5,440 bases of DNA from Paramuribaculum sp. (GTDB taxonomy: Bacteria; Bacteroidota; Bacteroidia; Bacteroidales; Muribaculaceae): assembly GCA_029051965.1 (NCBI GenBank), contig JAIDJZ010000354.1, forward strand, positions 1 to 5,440. The letters run 5' to 3'. Of the stretch, positions 1 through 5,440 are shown piece after piece. Within the stretch, counting starts at the first letter, position 1; every line of letters begins with the position of its first letter. The position numbers and the translations under genes are program-made. Below the pieces are notes generated by a model that ran no database searches, was not told the origin of the DNA, and was given only the letters and a program-made list of their open reading frames with translations.

Positions 1-7
1 AATTTTG
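1..7 (+). promoter_or_regulatory. Possible -7 promoter element cut by the window edge (cupin gene)
   Basis: The first seven bases, AATTTTG, match the last seven positions of the Bacteroidota -7 consensus TAnnTTTG. The first T would be the base just outside the window. If that base is T, transcription would start near positions 11-14, giving a leader of about 55 nt before the cupin start at 67. The -33 element would also lie outside. A 12-bp A/T palindrome, TAAAAATTTTTA, follows at 16-27. This is only suggestive because the decisive base is missing. Confidence 0.25.
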
Positions 8-66
8 TCTTGCCCTAAAAATTTTTATCGGACAGCAATATTAATCAATAAATCAACCACGCTATT

Positions 67-516
67 ATGAAAAAGATTCAGAAAATCGGAAACGGCGCAA
101 ATTTCTGCGCGGCAGACTTCGGCAGCCTCGCTGACATTAAGGATTATGTTCTTGAACTTGGACCGGAAATCAAAATCCCCGGCAAGGTGTTCGGCGGACA
201 GGCTGTTGAAACGACAGGCGCAGAATTCTCCTTCCAGATATTCGCGCCGGGCCAGGAAACAGGTTTTCTTCACACCCACAAAAACCATGAGGAACTATAT
301 TTCTTCCTTCGCGGCAAAGGCGAATTTCAGGCAGACGGCAATATCTTCCCGATCGGGGAAGGCTCGGTTGTCAGGGTTGCGCCTGAGGGGAAACGTTCTG
401 TCCGAAACAGCGGTGTCGAACCTTTGGTAATGCTTTGCATACAGTATCGCGGCAACACATTCACCGCTGAAGATGCAACCGACGGCAATATACTGAACGA
501 GCCGGTAAAATGGTAG
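67..516 (+). CDS. Small single-domain cupin protein
   Basis: A 149-residue protein whose middle part (about residues 52-128) is a cupin beta-barrel. Cupin motif 1 is clear: G66 followed by H69, H71, E75/E76 and G83/G85 (GFLHTHKNHEELYFFLRGKG), which gives the usual metal ligands. Motif 2 is recognisable around residues 99-114 (GSVVRVAPEGKRSVRN), but the normal histidine ligand is missing: the motif reads KRSVRN there. The metal site, if present, therefore rests on motif 1 alone or is altered. There is no signal peptide or membrane segment, so it is probably cytoplasmic. Single cupins of this kind can be isomerases, dioxygenases or ligand-binding proteins, and the substrate cannot be told from sequence. 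The start at 67 has no Shine-Dalgarno site, but the upstream A/T-rich stretch is normal for this phylum. It appears monocistronic, with a terminator-like hairpin downstream. The link to the fructan genes is only proximity. Confidence 0.88.
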   Translation: MKKIQKIGNGANFCAADFGSLADIKDYVLELGPEIKIPGKVFGGQAVETTGAEFSFQIFAPGQETGFLHTHKNHEELYFFLRGKGEFQADGNIFPIGEGSVVRVAPEGKRSVRNSGVEPLVMLCIQYRGNTFTAEDATDGNILNEPVKW

Positions 517-567
517 GCGACCGGTAAAAATACGTATAACCAGGAATGATCAGACAACCGAACTGAC

Positions 568-602
568 CGGCGACACATCGCAGCAGGATGTCTGCCGTTT
601 TT
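568..602 (+). terminator. Intrinsic terminator after the cupin gene
   Basis: CGGC (568-571) pairs with GCCG (594-597). Inside it GAC (572-574) pairs with GTC (590-592) and ATC (577-579) with GAT (587-589), leaving a 2-nt bulge on the left arm, a 1-nt bulge on the right, and a loop GCAGCAG. The stem is followed directly by TTTTT (598-602). Position, 52 nt after the cupin stop and before the next promoter, supports a rho-independent terminator. The bulges make it imperfect. Confidence 0.6.
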
Positions 603-613
603 CGTTTCAGGCA

Positions 614-645
614 GTTGGAGGCCTGCGGATATTTTTGTAGCTTTG
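614..645 (+). promoter_or_regulatory. Bacteroidota-type promoter for the PH-domain gene
   Basis: TAGCTTTG at 638-645 is an exact match to the Bacteroidota -7 consensus TAnnTTTG. GTTG at 614-617 matches three of four bases of the -33 element TTTG, with a 20-nt spacer, inside the usual 19-21 nt range. The expected transcription start is around 649-652, giving a short leader of about 20 nt before the ATG at 672. An inverted repeat, CAGGC (608-612) / GCCTG (621-625), brackets the -33 element and could be an operator or chance. Confidence 0.65.
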
Positions 646-671
646 TGACTGTAAACAAATTCTAAAGACCA

Positions 672-1178
672 ATGGAAATCACAAGACAGGTAAAATGGAG
701 CAAGGAATCGGTGTTCATCACAATAGTTGCCATCGACATTCTGCTCGTCTGTCTGGTTGGCTGTCTGTTTTTTTGCCGACAAAACATGGCCGTCATCCTG
801 ACCCTCTGTTCAGCCACTGCCGTCATTGCCCTCGCAGCTTTTTATTACTCACCCGTTGCAATTGAAGTCAATGATGAGGCACTCGTAGTGAAAAAACGTA
901 TCGCCACGAAAACAATTCCTCTCTCTTCGATCGAATCAGTGGCCGCGTTCACACCCATTCCGATGCTGAGAAACCAGAGAGTGTGCGGCAGCGGAGGCCT
1001 TGCCGGCTACTGGGGATGGTTCAAAGAACCGGGTGTCGGGACCTATTTTGCCTACTACGGAAACAACGCGGATTGTTTCCTGCTCCGGCTGAAAAACGGA
1101 CGGCAGTATGTTCTGGGCTGTCAGGACTCTGAACCGGTCATCGCATATCTGTCCGAACACATCGCCAATAAGCAGTAA
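672..1178 (+). CDS. Membrane-anchored bacterial PH-like domain protein
   Basis: A 168-residue protein. Residues about 14-35 and 39-59 are two hydrophobic helices joined by a very short turn (CRQN), giving a hairpin membrane anchor. The rest (about 62-165) resembles the bacterial PH-like fold (the PF10882/bPH_5 type, assigned from memory). Its recognisable feature is the glycine- and aromatic-rich stretch at residues 106-131 with GSGGLAGYWGWF and GVGTYFAYYGN, followed by a strand FLLRLKNGRQYVLGC and a C-terminal helix (residues 153-164). The first strands (VAIEVNDEALVVKKR, then IPLSSIESV) fit the start of such a domain. With short loops outside, the soluble domain would sit on the cytoplasmic face if both termini are inside. 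Its biochemical role is unknown and no ligand can be named. It has its own promoter, and the gene runs convergently to the fructokinase, so a functional link to fructan use is not implied. Confidence 0.82.
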   Translation: MEITRQVKWSKESVFITIVAIDILLVCLVGCLFFCRQNMAVILTLCSATAVIALAAFYYSPVAIEVNDEALVVKKRIATKTIPLSSIESVAAFTPIPMLRNQRVCGSGGLAGYWGWFKEPGVGTYFAYYGNNADCFLLRLKNGRQYVLGCQDSEPVIAYLSEHIANKQ

Positions 1179-1194
1179 CGCCAATAAGCAGTAA
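1163..1194 (+). repeat. 16-bp perfect tandem duplication spanning a stop codon
   Basis: CGCCAATAAGCAGTAA occurs at 1163-1178 and again, immediately adjacent, at 1179-1194, with the next two bases (CG) extending the match. The first copy encodes the end of the PH-like protein (...NKQ and the TAA stop). The second is untranslated in that frame because 16 is not a multiple of three. It looks like a replication-slippage duplication. Confidence 0.9.
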
Positions 1195-1201
1195 CGAAAT
1201 C

Positions 1202-1232
1202 GCACCACAGCCGACATCGCCGGCCGTGGTGC
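1202..1232. terminator. Hairpin between convergent genes, probable terminator
   Basis: GCACCAC (1202-1208) pairs perfectly with GTGGTGC (1226-1232). After one A/C mismatch, GCCG (1210-1213) pairs with CGGC (1221-1224), leaving a 7-nt loop. It lies 23 nt after the PH-like gene stop and 23 nt beyond the fructokinase stop on the other strand. On the minus strand the stem is followed by GATTTCGTT, a modest T-rich tail. On the plus strand there is no T run. It therefore fits best as the terminator of the minus-strand operon, and may also slow or stop transcription from the left. Confidence 0.6.
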
Positions 1233-1255
1233 TGGAATATCCTACAGACAAACAA

Positions 1256-2134
1256 TCAGTCGGTCAGGTCGGACGGAAGGATCGGCATGGCCCCCTTCTG
1301 GGTGCAGACGAAAGCCGAGGTCCTCACGGCGAGAGAGTGAGCCTCACCGACGCTCTTGCCTCTGAGAATCGACGAAATGAATGCTGCAGTGAAACTGTCA
1401 CCGGCGCCGACCGTGTCAGCCACCTCAACCTTCGGAGTCGGCTGAAAGGAGACATTGCCGGGAGTGAAGACATAGCTGCCATTGATTCCGCAGGTCAGAA
1501 TGAGCATTTTGAGATTATACTTTCCGAGAAGAATCCAGCACTTGTCCTGAAGATCGATGCCGGGATAACCGAACATGCGGCTGACTATGACGAGTTCTTC
1601 ATCGTTTATCTTCAGGATGTTGCATCGCTTCATCGAATTACACAGGATTTCCTTGTTGTAGAATCCCTGACGGAGATTGACGTCGAAAACGACCAGCCGG
1701 TCGTCGGTCTGCGGCATCGCATCGAGAAAACGGTTGATCGTGTTGCGCGACACGACATTGCGTTGCGCAAGCGATCCGAAGCATACTGCTTTCGTCTTTT
1801 CGGCGAGAGCCTCGAGGCGGGCGGTATAAGGGATATTGTCCCACGCCACATTTTCCTTTATCTCATATTGCGGCACACCGGCCTGATCGATCTCGACCTG
1901 CACGGTGCCTGTCGGATAGGGCACTTCGGCAATGAGCTGATTGAGTCCTTTGGCGGTGAAATTTTCTATTATTTCCTTGCCGAGATTATCTTCGCCGACT
2001 GCACTGACCACACAGCTTGGCAGTCCGAACTGCGAAACATGATAGGCGAAATTGGCTGGCGCACCACCGATCTTCTTACCTTCGGGAAGGACGTCCCACA
2101 GCGCTTCGCCCATTCCAACAACGATATCTTTCAT
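1256..2134 (-). CDS. PfkB-family fructokinase
   Basis: A 292-residue ribokinase/PfkB-family sugar kinase, normal in length for bacterial fructokinases. The N-terminal part has GEALWDVLPEGKKIGGAPAN (residues 9-28), where the GG at 23-24 and N28 form the sugar-binding signature. FDVNLRQGFY (150-159) is typical of fructokinases, and KINDEE (175-180) is the conserved N..E segment. DTVGAGDSF (240-248) is PfkB signature 2 with the anion hole and catalytic base D246. The inferred reaction is ATP-dependent phosphorylation of fructose to fructose-6-phosphate in the cytoplasm. It is the last gene of the unit, starting 24 nt after the permease stop with no intervening terminator, so it is probably co-transcribed. 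The order kinase-permease-GH32 is the same as BT1757-BT1758-BT1759 in B. thetaiotaomicron. Other sugars handled by PfkB kinases cannot be excluded from sequence alone, but the context favours fructose. The start at 2134 lacks a Shine-Dalgarno site, as usual here. Confidence 0.93.
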   Translation of the reverse strand: MKDIVVGMGEALWDVLPEGKKIGGAPANFAYHVSQFGLPSCVVSAVGEDNLGKEIIENFTAKGLNQLIAEVPYPTGTVQVEIDQAGVPQYEIKENVAWDNIPYTARLEALAEKTKAVCFGSLAQRNVVSRNTINRFLDAMPQTDDRLVVFDVNLRQGFYNKEILCNSMKRCNILKINDEELVIVSRMFGYPGIDLQDKCWILLGKYNLKMLILTCGINGSYVFTPGNVSFQPTPKVEVADTVGAGDSFTAAFISSILRGKSVGEAHSLAVRTSAFVCTQKGAMPILPSDLTD

Positions 2135-2158
2135 TAAACAGAGTTTTTTATGATATTA

Positions 2159-3343
2159 TTAAATTCTTTTTATTTTCAAAGTATAGAACAGGAGATAGGC
2201 CACTCCCAGAGCCATAACGGCGACAGCTCCGATCTGACCGACCTCATCGGCCGCATAGCCCATCGCAAGAGGGAATACAGTTCCGCCGAATAGCCCCATG
2301 ATCATCAGTCCGGAAACCTCATTACGCTCGTCGGGGGCATAGACGAGTGCCTGCGAGAAGACTATTGAGAATATATTTGAATTGCCGAATCCGATCAGAG
2401 CGATTCCGACATAGAGCGGAGTCAGGGAATGGCTGAACATCAGGAATCCCATTCCCGCAAACATCATGACCACACTGATGGCAAAGAAATGTTTCGGCGA
2501 CATCGCCCGCAGCAGGAACGCTCCGAGAAAACATCCGAGCGTGCGGAAAATGAAATAGACTCCTGTTGCGAATCCGGCCTCTTCCAGCGGAAGTCCGAGA
2601 CGTTCCATCAGGATTTTGGGAGCAGTCGTGTTCGTTCCGACGTCAATGCCGACGTGACACATGATTCCGAGGAAGCAGAGGAAGATGAACGGACGGCCCA
2701 GCAATCTGAGACACTCCAGGACTCCTGACGCTTTGTCCGGTTTCTCCTCGTCGATCGGGGTTGCGGCGAGCAGCGAGATCGAAAGGAAGCTGAAGACGGC
2801 ATAGATCACGAACAGCACTCGCCATCCGAGTCCGAATGTCGGGAATAAGGTCGTGGCACCCCAGGCCGCAATAACCGGAGCAAGAAACGACGCGATCGCC
2901 TTCACGAACTGGCCGAACGTAAGGGTCGAGGCGAGCCGGTCGCCACTGATAAGATTTGTCACAAGCGGATTGAGCGACGTCTGCATGATCGCATTGCCGA
3001 TTCCGAGCAGCGAAAACGAAACCAGCATGACTCCGTAGCTATCTCCGAATGCCGGGATGAACAGCGAGACAGCAGTCACGACAAGACTGATGATAACCGT
3101 CTTTTTGCGGCCGATCCGATTCATCAGCATTCCGGTCGGCACCGAGAATATAAGAAACCAGAAAAAGACGAGCGAAGGAAACAGATTGGCCTGAGCATCG
3201 GTCAGTTCCAGATCTTTCTGAACATAGTTTGAAGCCGTTCCGACGAGATCTACGAATCCCATGACAAAGAAGCAGAGCATCACAGGAATTATCTGCATAA
3301 GGAACGATTTGCGGTTCGTCACAAGCGATTGTGTCATAGCCAT
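2159..3343 (-). CDS. MFS hexose permease, FucP-like, probable fructose importer
   Basis: A 394-residue major facilitator superfamily protein with 12 predicted helices, roughly at residues 16-36, 52-72, 82-100, 103-123, 144-162, 171-194, 216-236, 255-279, 284-303, 308-333, 342-364 and 370-388. The loop between helices 2 and 3 carries the MFS signature GMLMNRIGRKKT (71-82). The long polar loop between helices 6 and 7 (about 195-215) divides the two six-helix halves. The N-terminal half (GFVDLVGTASNYVQ at 29-42, then a helix 2 with SVPTGM) resembles the FucP / glucose-galactose transporter group common in Bacteroidota. FucP relatives are proton-sugar symporters in the inner membrane. Fructose as substrate is inferred from the flanking GH32 enzyme and fructokinase, not from residues. 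The gene ends in tandem stops (TAA TAA) just before the kinase. The gap to the upstream GH32 gene is 63 nt, with no recognisable -7 box. M3 is an alternative start. Confidence 0.92.
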   Translation of the reverse strand: MAMTQSLVTNRKSFLMQIIPVMLCFFVMGFVDLVGTASNYVQKDLELTDAQANLFPSLVFFWFLIFSVPTGMLMNRIGRKKTVIISLVVTAVSLFIPAFGDSYGVMLVSFSLLGIGNAIMQTSLNPLVTNLISGDRLASTLTFGQFVKAIASFLAPVIAAWGATTLFPTFGLGWRVLFVIYAVFSFLSISLLAATPIDEEKPDKASGVLECLRLLGRPFIFLCFLGIMCHVGIDVGTNTTAPKILMERLGLPLEEAGFATGVYFIFRTLGCFLGAFLLRAMSPKHFFAISVVMMFAGMGFLMFSHSLTPLYVGIALIGFGNSNIFSIVFSQALVYAPDERNEVSGLMIMGLFGGTVFPLAMGYAADEVGQIGAVAVMALGVAYLLFYTLKIKRI

Positions 3344-3406
3344 GATATTTATATTTGTACAATATTGATTACTATTCTGAGTAGATGGTTGAGATCAAAC
3401 AGGTTC

Positions 3407-5260
3407 TCATCGACTGCTGAAAGAGTCGTTGATCGAAAAGACTTTTAAACCTTCAATTCTCGCATTTCCGCCAAGTGATGAAATCGAGATCGTCGAATAA
3501 GGCTCGGTCGGGAAGAGAAGATTTGTCATAACGAATTTGCCTCCGTTGCCGAACACCTCCATACTTGACCGGTCGATGAACAGTCTCAGCGAAAGCCTGC
3601 CCCCCTCTTCAAAAACCGGAGCGACAGTCACTGCCGGAAAATCCTGGCTGAAATCAACAATGCCACTTTTGCGACGGTCGAAAGAAAGCGTACGGTCGCC
3701 TGCTTTGTATCTCAGCGTCACATGCTCATCCGCCTTATTGGAGATCCGGATGTCGACCGAATCGGCCTTACGGCAGTCGAGGTCGAGCAGGATCTCGCAT
3801 ATTCCGCCGTTGTCAGCCGGGAGAGAGAACTCGCGCGCCTTCTTTCCGACCGACATGCCTCCGGTCCTGAGTGTCTGACGACCGCGAAGAGCGAGAAGTT
3901 CCGGAGATGGCGACGATGACAGATAGATCTGACCGTCGGAGCCTCTGAACAGACCAGCCTCACGCGGAAGAGTGTTAGCACTTCTGAACTGCAATGTCGG
4001 CACTTCGGTGGCATACTGCCAATTGCTCATCCAGCCGATCAACGTGCGCCGGCCGTCGGGGGCATCGCTCCAGCTGACTGTCGCATAATGATCCTTGCCG
4101 AAGTCCATCCATTTCGTCGGGACATTCCCGCTCGAATCGGTGTCGGCCTTGAATCTCTTTCCGTCGAAATCGCCGACGAAATACTGTGTGGCGCTTCCGC
4201 CGAACGGACCTCCCGGATTTATGTTGCAGACAAGAACCCATTTCTCCTCACCTGTGCCGTCGACTTTCAGGCTGAACAGATCCGGACATTCCCAGACACC
4301 GTCCTGAGCGCCGATACCTTTTCCGAAAGCACTCTGGAGCGTCCACTCCTTCAGATCCGGAGATGTGAAGATGAGCATTTCATGATCGAGAGCATGGGCC
4401 AGCGTCAGAACCCAGCAGCCCTGACGGGCATCCCAGAACATGTTCGGATCACGGGCCTCGCTTTCAAGTGTGATCACCGGATTTCCGGGATAGATCTCGA
4501 ATGTCTGACCATTGTCAGTGCTGTGGGCAAGACTCTGGATCTGGCTTGCGTCGGCAGAGGTGTAGAGCGAGACAACGGCATTTTCCCCGAATCCGGCAGT
4601 GTTGCCGGCATCCACGACAGAACTGCCGCTGAACACAGCTCCGAGACCATTGGCCTCGATTGCCACCGGCTGGTGCTCCCAGTGGACCAGATCAGTCGAC
4701 GACGAATGGCCCCATGTCATATTCTGCCATTTCGATCCATAGGGGTTCCACTGGTAATAGAGATGCCAGACACCGTCTTTATAGAACATTCCGTTCGGAT
4801 CGTTCATCCATCCATAGAGCGGACTGTGATGAAACGCGGGTCGGTAAGCCTCACGGTTCGCAACGTCAAACGTGTCTGACAGCGCTATGTTTTTCCAACA
4901 GGCGTCATCCTTGACCTCGCGGATATTCGAACGGCTCTGGGTTGTCACGACATTCAGCAGGACTTCGTGTCCACCGTAGGGTTCGAGATCGAACGGGACA
5001 TAATAGTCGACTTTGCTTTTGGACAGCTTGACATTGATTTTCCTGTCGAGACGTCCGTCGACAAGAACCGAGATGGCAGCATCATCATTCGAATCCTGCA
5101 CAGGAAGCAGAACGTATTTCCCCTCGCCCGTGATCCGGACAAGCGTATTGTTGACCCCCAGATGGTGAATCTCGATACCGTCCGAGGCATAAGCAGTCGA
5201 GGCGAACGCAACCACTCCTGCCGTCAGCAAACGACCGACTGATTTCATCATTCTATTCAT
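3407..5260 (-). CDS. Secreted GH32 beta-fructosidase (levanase/inulinase/invertase type)
   Basis: A 617-residue glycoside hydrolase family 32 enzyme. Residues 1-25 form a signal peptide (basic start, hydrophobic core LLTAGVVAFAS, cleavage after AYA at 23-25). There is no lipobox cysteine, so it is expected to be soluble in the periplasm. Residues about 27-128 form an extra beta-rich N-terminal domain found on many Bacteroidota GH32 enzymes (DUF4980-like, assigned from memory). The five-bladed propeller begins near 139. WMNDPNG (151-157) contains the nucleophile D154, RDP (270-272) the transition-state stabiliser D271, and WECPDLF (323-329) the acid/base E324. FSGS is at 210-213. The C-terminal beta-sandwich spans about 440-612 (LFIDRSSMEVFGN at 560-572). 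All catalytic residues are present. GH32 enzymes hydrolyse beta-2,1 or beta-2,6 fructosides with retention. The linkage preference, and exo versus endo action, cannot be read here, but the BT1759 counterpart is a periplasmic exo-acting fructanase. It is first in the operon. M4 and M5 are alternative starts. The ATG at 5260 follows AGGA by 4 nt. Confidence 0.95.
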   Translation of the reverse strand: MNRMMKSVGRLLTAGVVAFASTAYASDGIEIHHLGVNNTLVRITGEGKYVLLPVQDSNDDAAISVLVDGRLDRKINVKLSKSKVDYYVPFDLEPYGGHEVLLNVVTTQSRSNIREVKDDACWKNIALSDTFDVANREAYRPAFHHSPLYGWMNDPNGMFYKDGVWHLYYQWNPYGSKWQNMTWGHSSSTDLVHWEHQPVAIEANGLGAVFSGSSVVDAGNTAGFGENAVVSLYTSADASQIQSLAHSTDNGQTFEIYPGNPVITLESEARDPNMFWDARQGCWVLTLAHALDHEMLIFTSPDLKEWTLQSAFGKGIGAQDGVWECPDLFSLKVDGTGEEKWVLVCNINPGGPFGGSATQYFVGDFDGKRFKADTDSSGNVPTKWMDFGKDHYATVSWSDAPDGRRTLIGWMSNWQYATEVPTLQFRSANTLPREAGLFRGSDGQIYLSSSPSPELLALRGRQTLRTGGMSVGKKAREFSLPADNGGICEILLDLDCRKADSVDIRISNKADEHVTLRYKAGDRTLSFDRRKSGIVDFSQDFPAVTVAPVFEEGGRLSLRLFIDRSSMEVFGNGGKFVMTNLLFPTEPYSTISISSLGGNARIEGLKVFSINDSFSSR

Positions 5261-5360
5261 ATCATCCTAATTTTTTTTTGAAATTGGTTAAACTCTATTT
5301 TTTGATTGGCTCTAATGGTCAGCGGAGTTCAGACCGAGGATTACGGCTTCCGCTTCGACA
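5261..5360 (-). promoter_or_regulatory. 5' leader of the GH32 operon with hairpin and A9 tract
   Basis: If transcription starts just after the -7 box at 5364-5371, the leader is about 100 nt. Near its 5' end AGCGGA (minus strand, 5354-5349) can pair with TCCGCT (5326-5321), with an inner GCCG (5347-5344) / CGGT (5336-5333) pairing. There is no T run after the stem, so it is not an intrinsic terminator. Nearer the start, TAGAG and CCAAT occur twice in the same order (5314-5305 and 5297-5283). A run of nine A residues (5279-5271) ends 10 nt before the start codon, in line with the A-rich translation initiation regions of this phylum. A weak AGGA (5268-5265) lies 4 nt from the ATG. I match no known riboswitch class. 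Confidence 0.4.
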
Positions 5361-5363
5361 TTG

Positions 5364-5371
5364 CAAAACTA
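5364..5371 (-). promoter_or_regulatory. Bacteroidota -7 promoter element for the fructan operon
   Basis: TAGTTTTG on the minus strand is an exact TAnnTTTG match, placed about 100 nt before the GH32 start. No TTTG is found 19-21 nt further upstream (about 5391-5396, where the minus strand reads TTATATC). Weak or absent -33 elements would fit a promoter needing an activator. In B. thetaiotaomicron the fructan locus is switched on by the hybrid two-component sensor BT1754, which senses fructose, but no such regulator or site is visible here. The remaining 5372-5440 is A/T-rich and gene-free. A second, 7-of-8 match (CATATTTG, minus strand, 5424-5417) lies further upstream. Confidence 0.5.
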
Positions 5372-5440
5372 CAACAATCCGAAAAGAGATGATATAAAAA
5401 ATCGTGCATAGTCTATCAAATATGTTGTATCGGTCAATTT

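Noticed and set aside
16..27. Palindrome TAAAAATTTTTA near the left edge, considered as a terminator or regulator site.
   Set aside because: It has no loop, no G/C in the stem and consists of simple A and T runs; it is expected by chance in A/T-rich intergenic DNA.
327..782. A 151-codon minus-strand open frame over the end of the cupin gene and the intergenic region.
   Set aside because: It overlaps the cupin, the terminator hairpin, the promoter and the start of the PH-like gene. It has low-complexity composition with no domain, so the plus-strand genes explain the region better.
1226..2137. A 303-codon open frame on the plus strand covering the whole fructokinase gene.
   Set aside because: It lies exactly antisense to a gene with both PfkB signatures. 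Its translation has no recognisable domain and it has no promoter: it begins inside the terminator hairpin. It is a shadow of the codon pattern of the real gene.
3039..3362. A 107-codon minus-strand open frame overlapping the start of the permease gene in another frame.
   Set aside because: It is out of frame with the clear 12-helix permease and has no membrane or domain signal of its own.
3355..3362. Palindrome TTGTACAA in the 63-nt gap upstream of the permease start, considered as an operator or internal promoter.
   Set aside because: Only 8 bp are symmetric, flanking bases do not extend it, and no TAnnTTTG box lies in the gap, so an 8-bp A/T-rich palindrome is likely chance.
4088..4879. 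A 263-codon open frame on the plus strand opposite the GH32 gene.
   Set aside because: It is antisense to the catalytic propeller with all GH32 motifs intact. The translation resembles no family and there is no start region of its own.
5417..5424. Second -7-like box CATATTTG on the minus strand, upstream of the exact match.
   Set aside because: It misses the first consensus base, has no clear -33 partner, and would give a leader of about 150 nt; the exact TAGTTTTG nearer the gene is preferred.

Overview
The window reads as chromosomal DNA from a member of the Bacteroidota, most likely order Bacteroidales. The evidence is as follows. Two intergenic regions carry exact matches to the Bacteroidota -7 promoter element TAnnTTTG. 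Gene starts are preceded by A/T-rich stretches rather than strong Shine-Dalgarno sites. The minus-strand gene set matches the fructokinase / hexose permease / GH32 fructanase order of the Bacteroides thetaiotaomicron fructan locus (BT1757-BT1758-BT1759). Base composition is moderate, roughly half G+C by eye, which would suit a Muribaculaceae-like genome better than Bacteroides itself. That family-level placement is a guess.

Left third (1-1232, plus strand): two small, apparently independent genes. The first (67-516) encodes a single-domain cupin and is followed by a hairpin with a T run that looks like an intrinsic terminator. The second (672-1178) has its own near-consensus promoter and encodes a protein with two N-terminal membrane helices and a bacterial PH-like domain. 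A 16-bp tandem duplication spans its stop codon. A strong hairpin at 1202-1232 separates it from the convergent operon and probably ends transcription from one or both sides.

Right two thirds (1256-5440, minus strand): a three-gene fructan/sucrose catabolic unit transcribed right to left. A secreted GH32 beta-fructosidase (3407-5260) would release fructose in the periplasm. A 12-helix MFS permease of the FucP-like group (2159-3343) would carry fructose across the inner membrane. A PfkB-family fructokinase (1256-2134) would phosphorylate it to fructose-6-phosphate for glycolysis. Gaps of 63 and 24 nt are compatible with one transcript. Upstream of the GH32 gene there is an exact -7 box without a recognisable -33 element and a leader of about 100 nt with a predicted hairpin. 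No SusC/SusD pair, surface endo-fructanase or hybrid two-component regulator lies inside the window. If present, they would be beyond the right edge.

No stretch over 300 bases lacks a gene. I found no tRNA, rRNA, CRISPR array, insertion sequence or phage gene, and nothing that supports an undescribed system. The second-look items are regulatory structure, a small duplication, and two poorly characterised small proteins.
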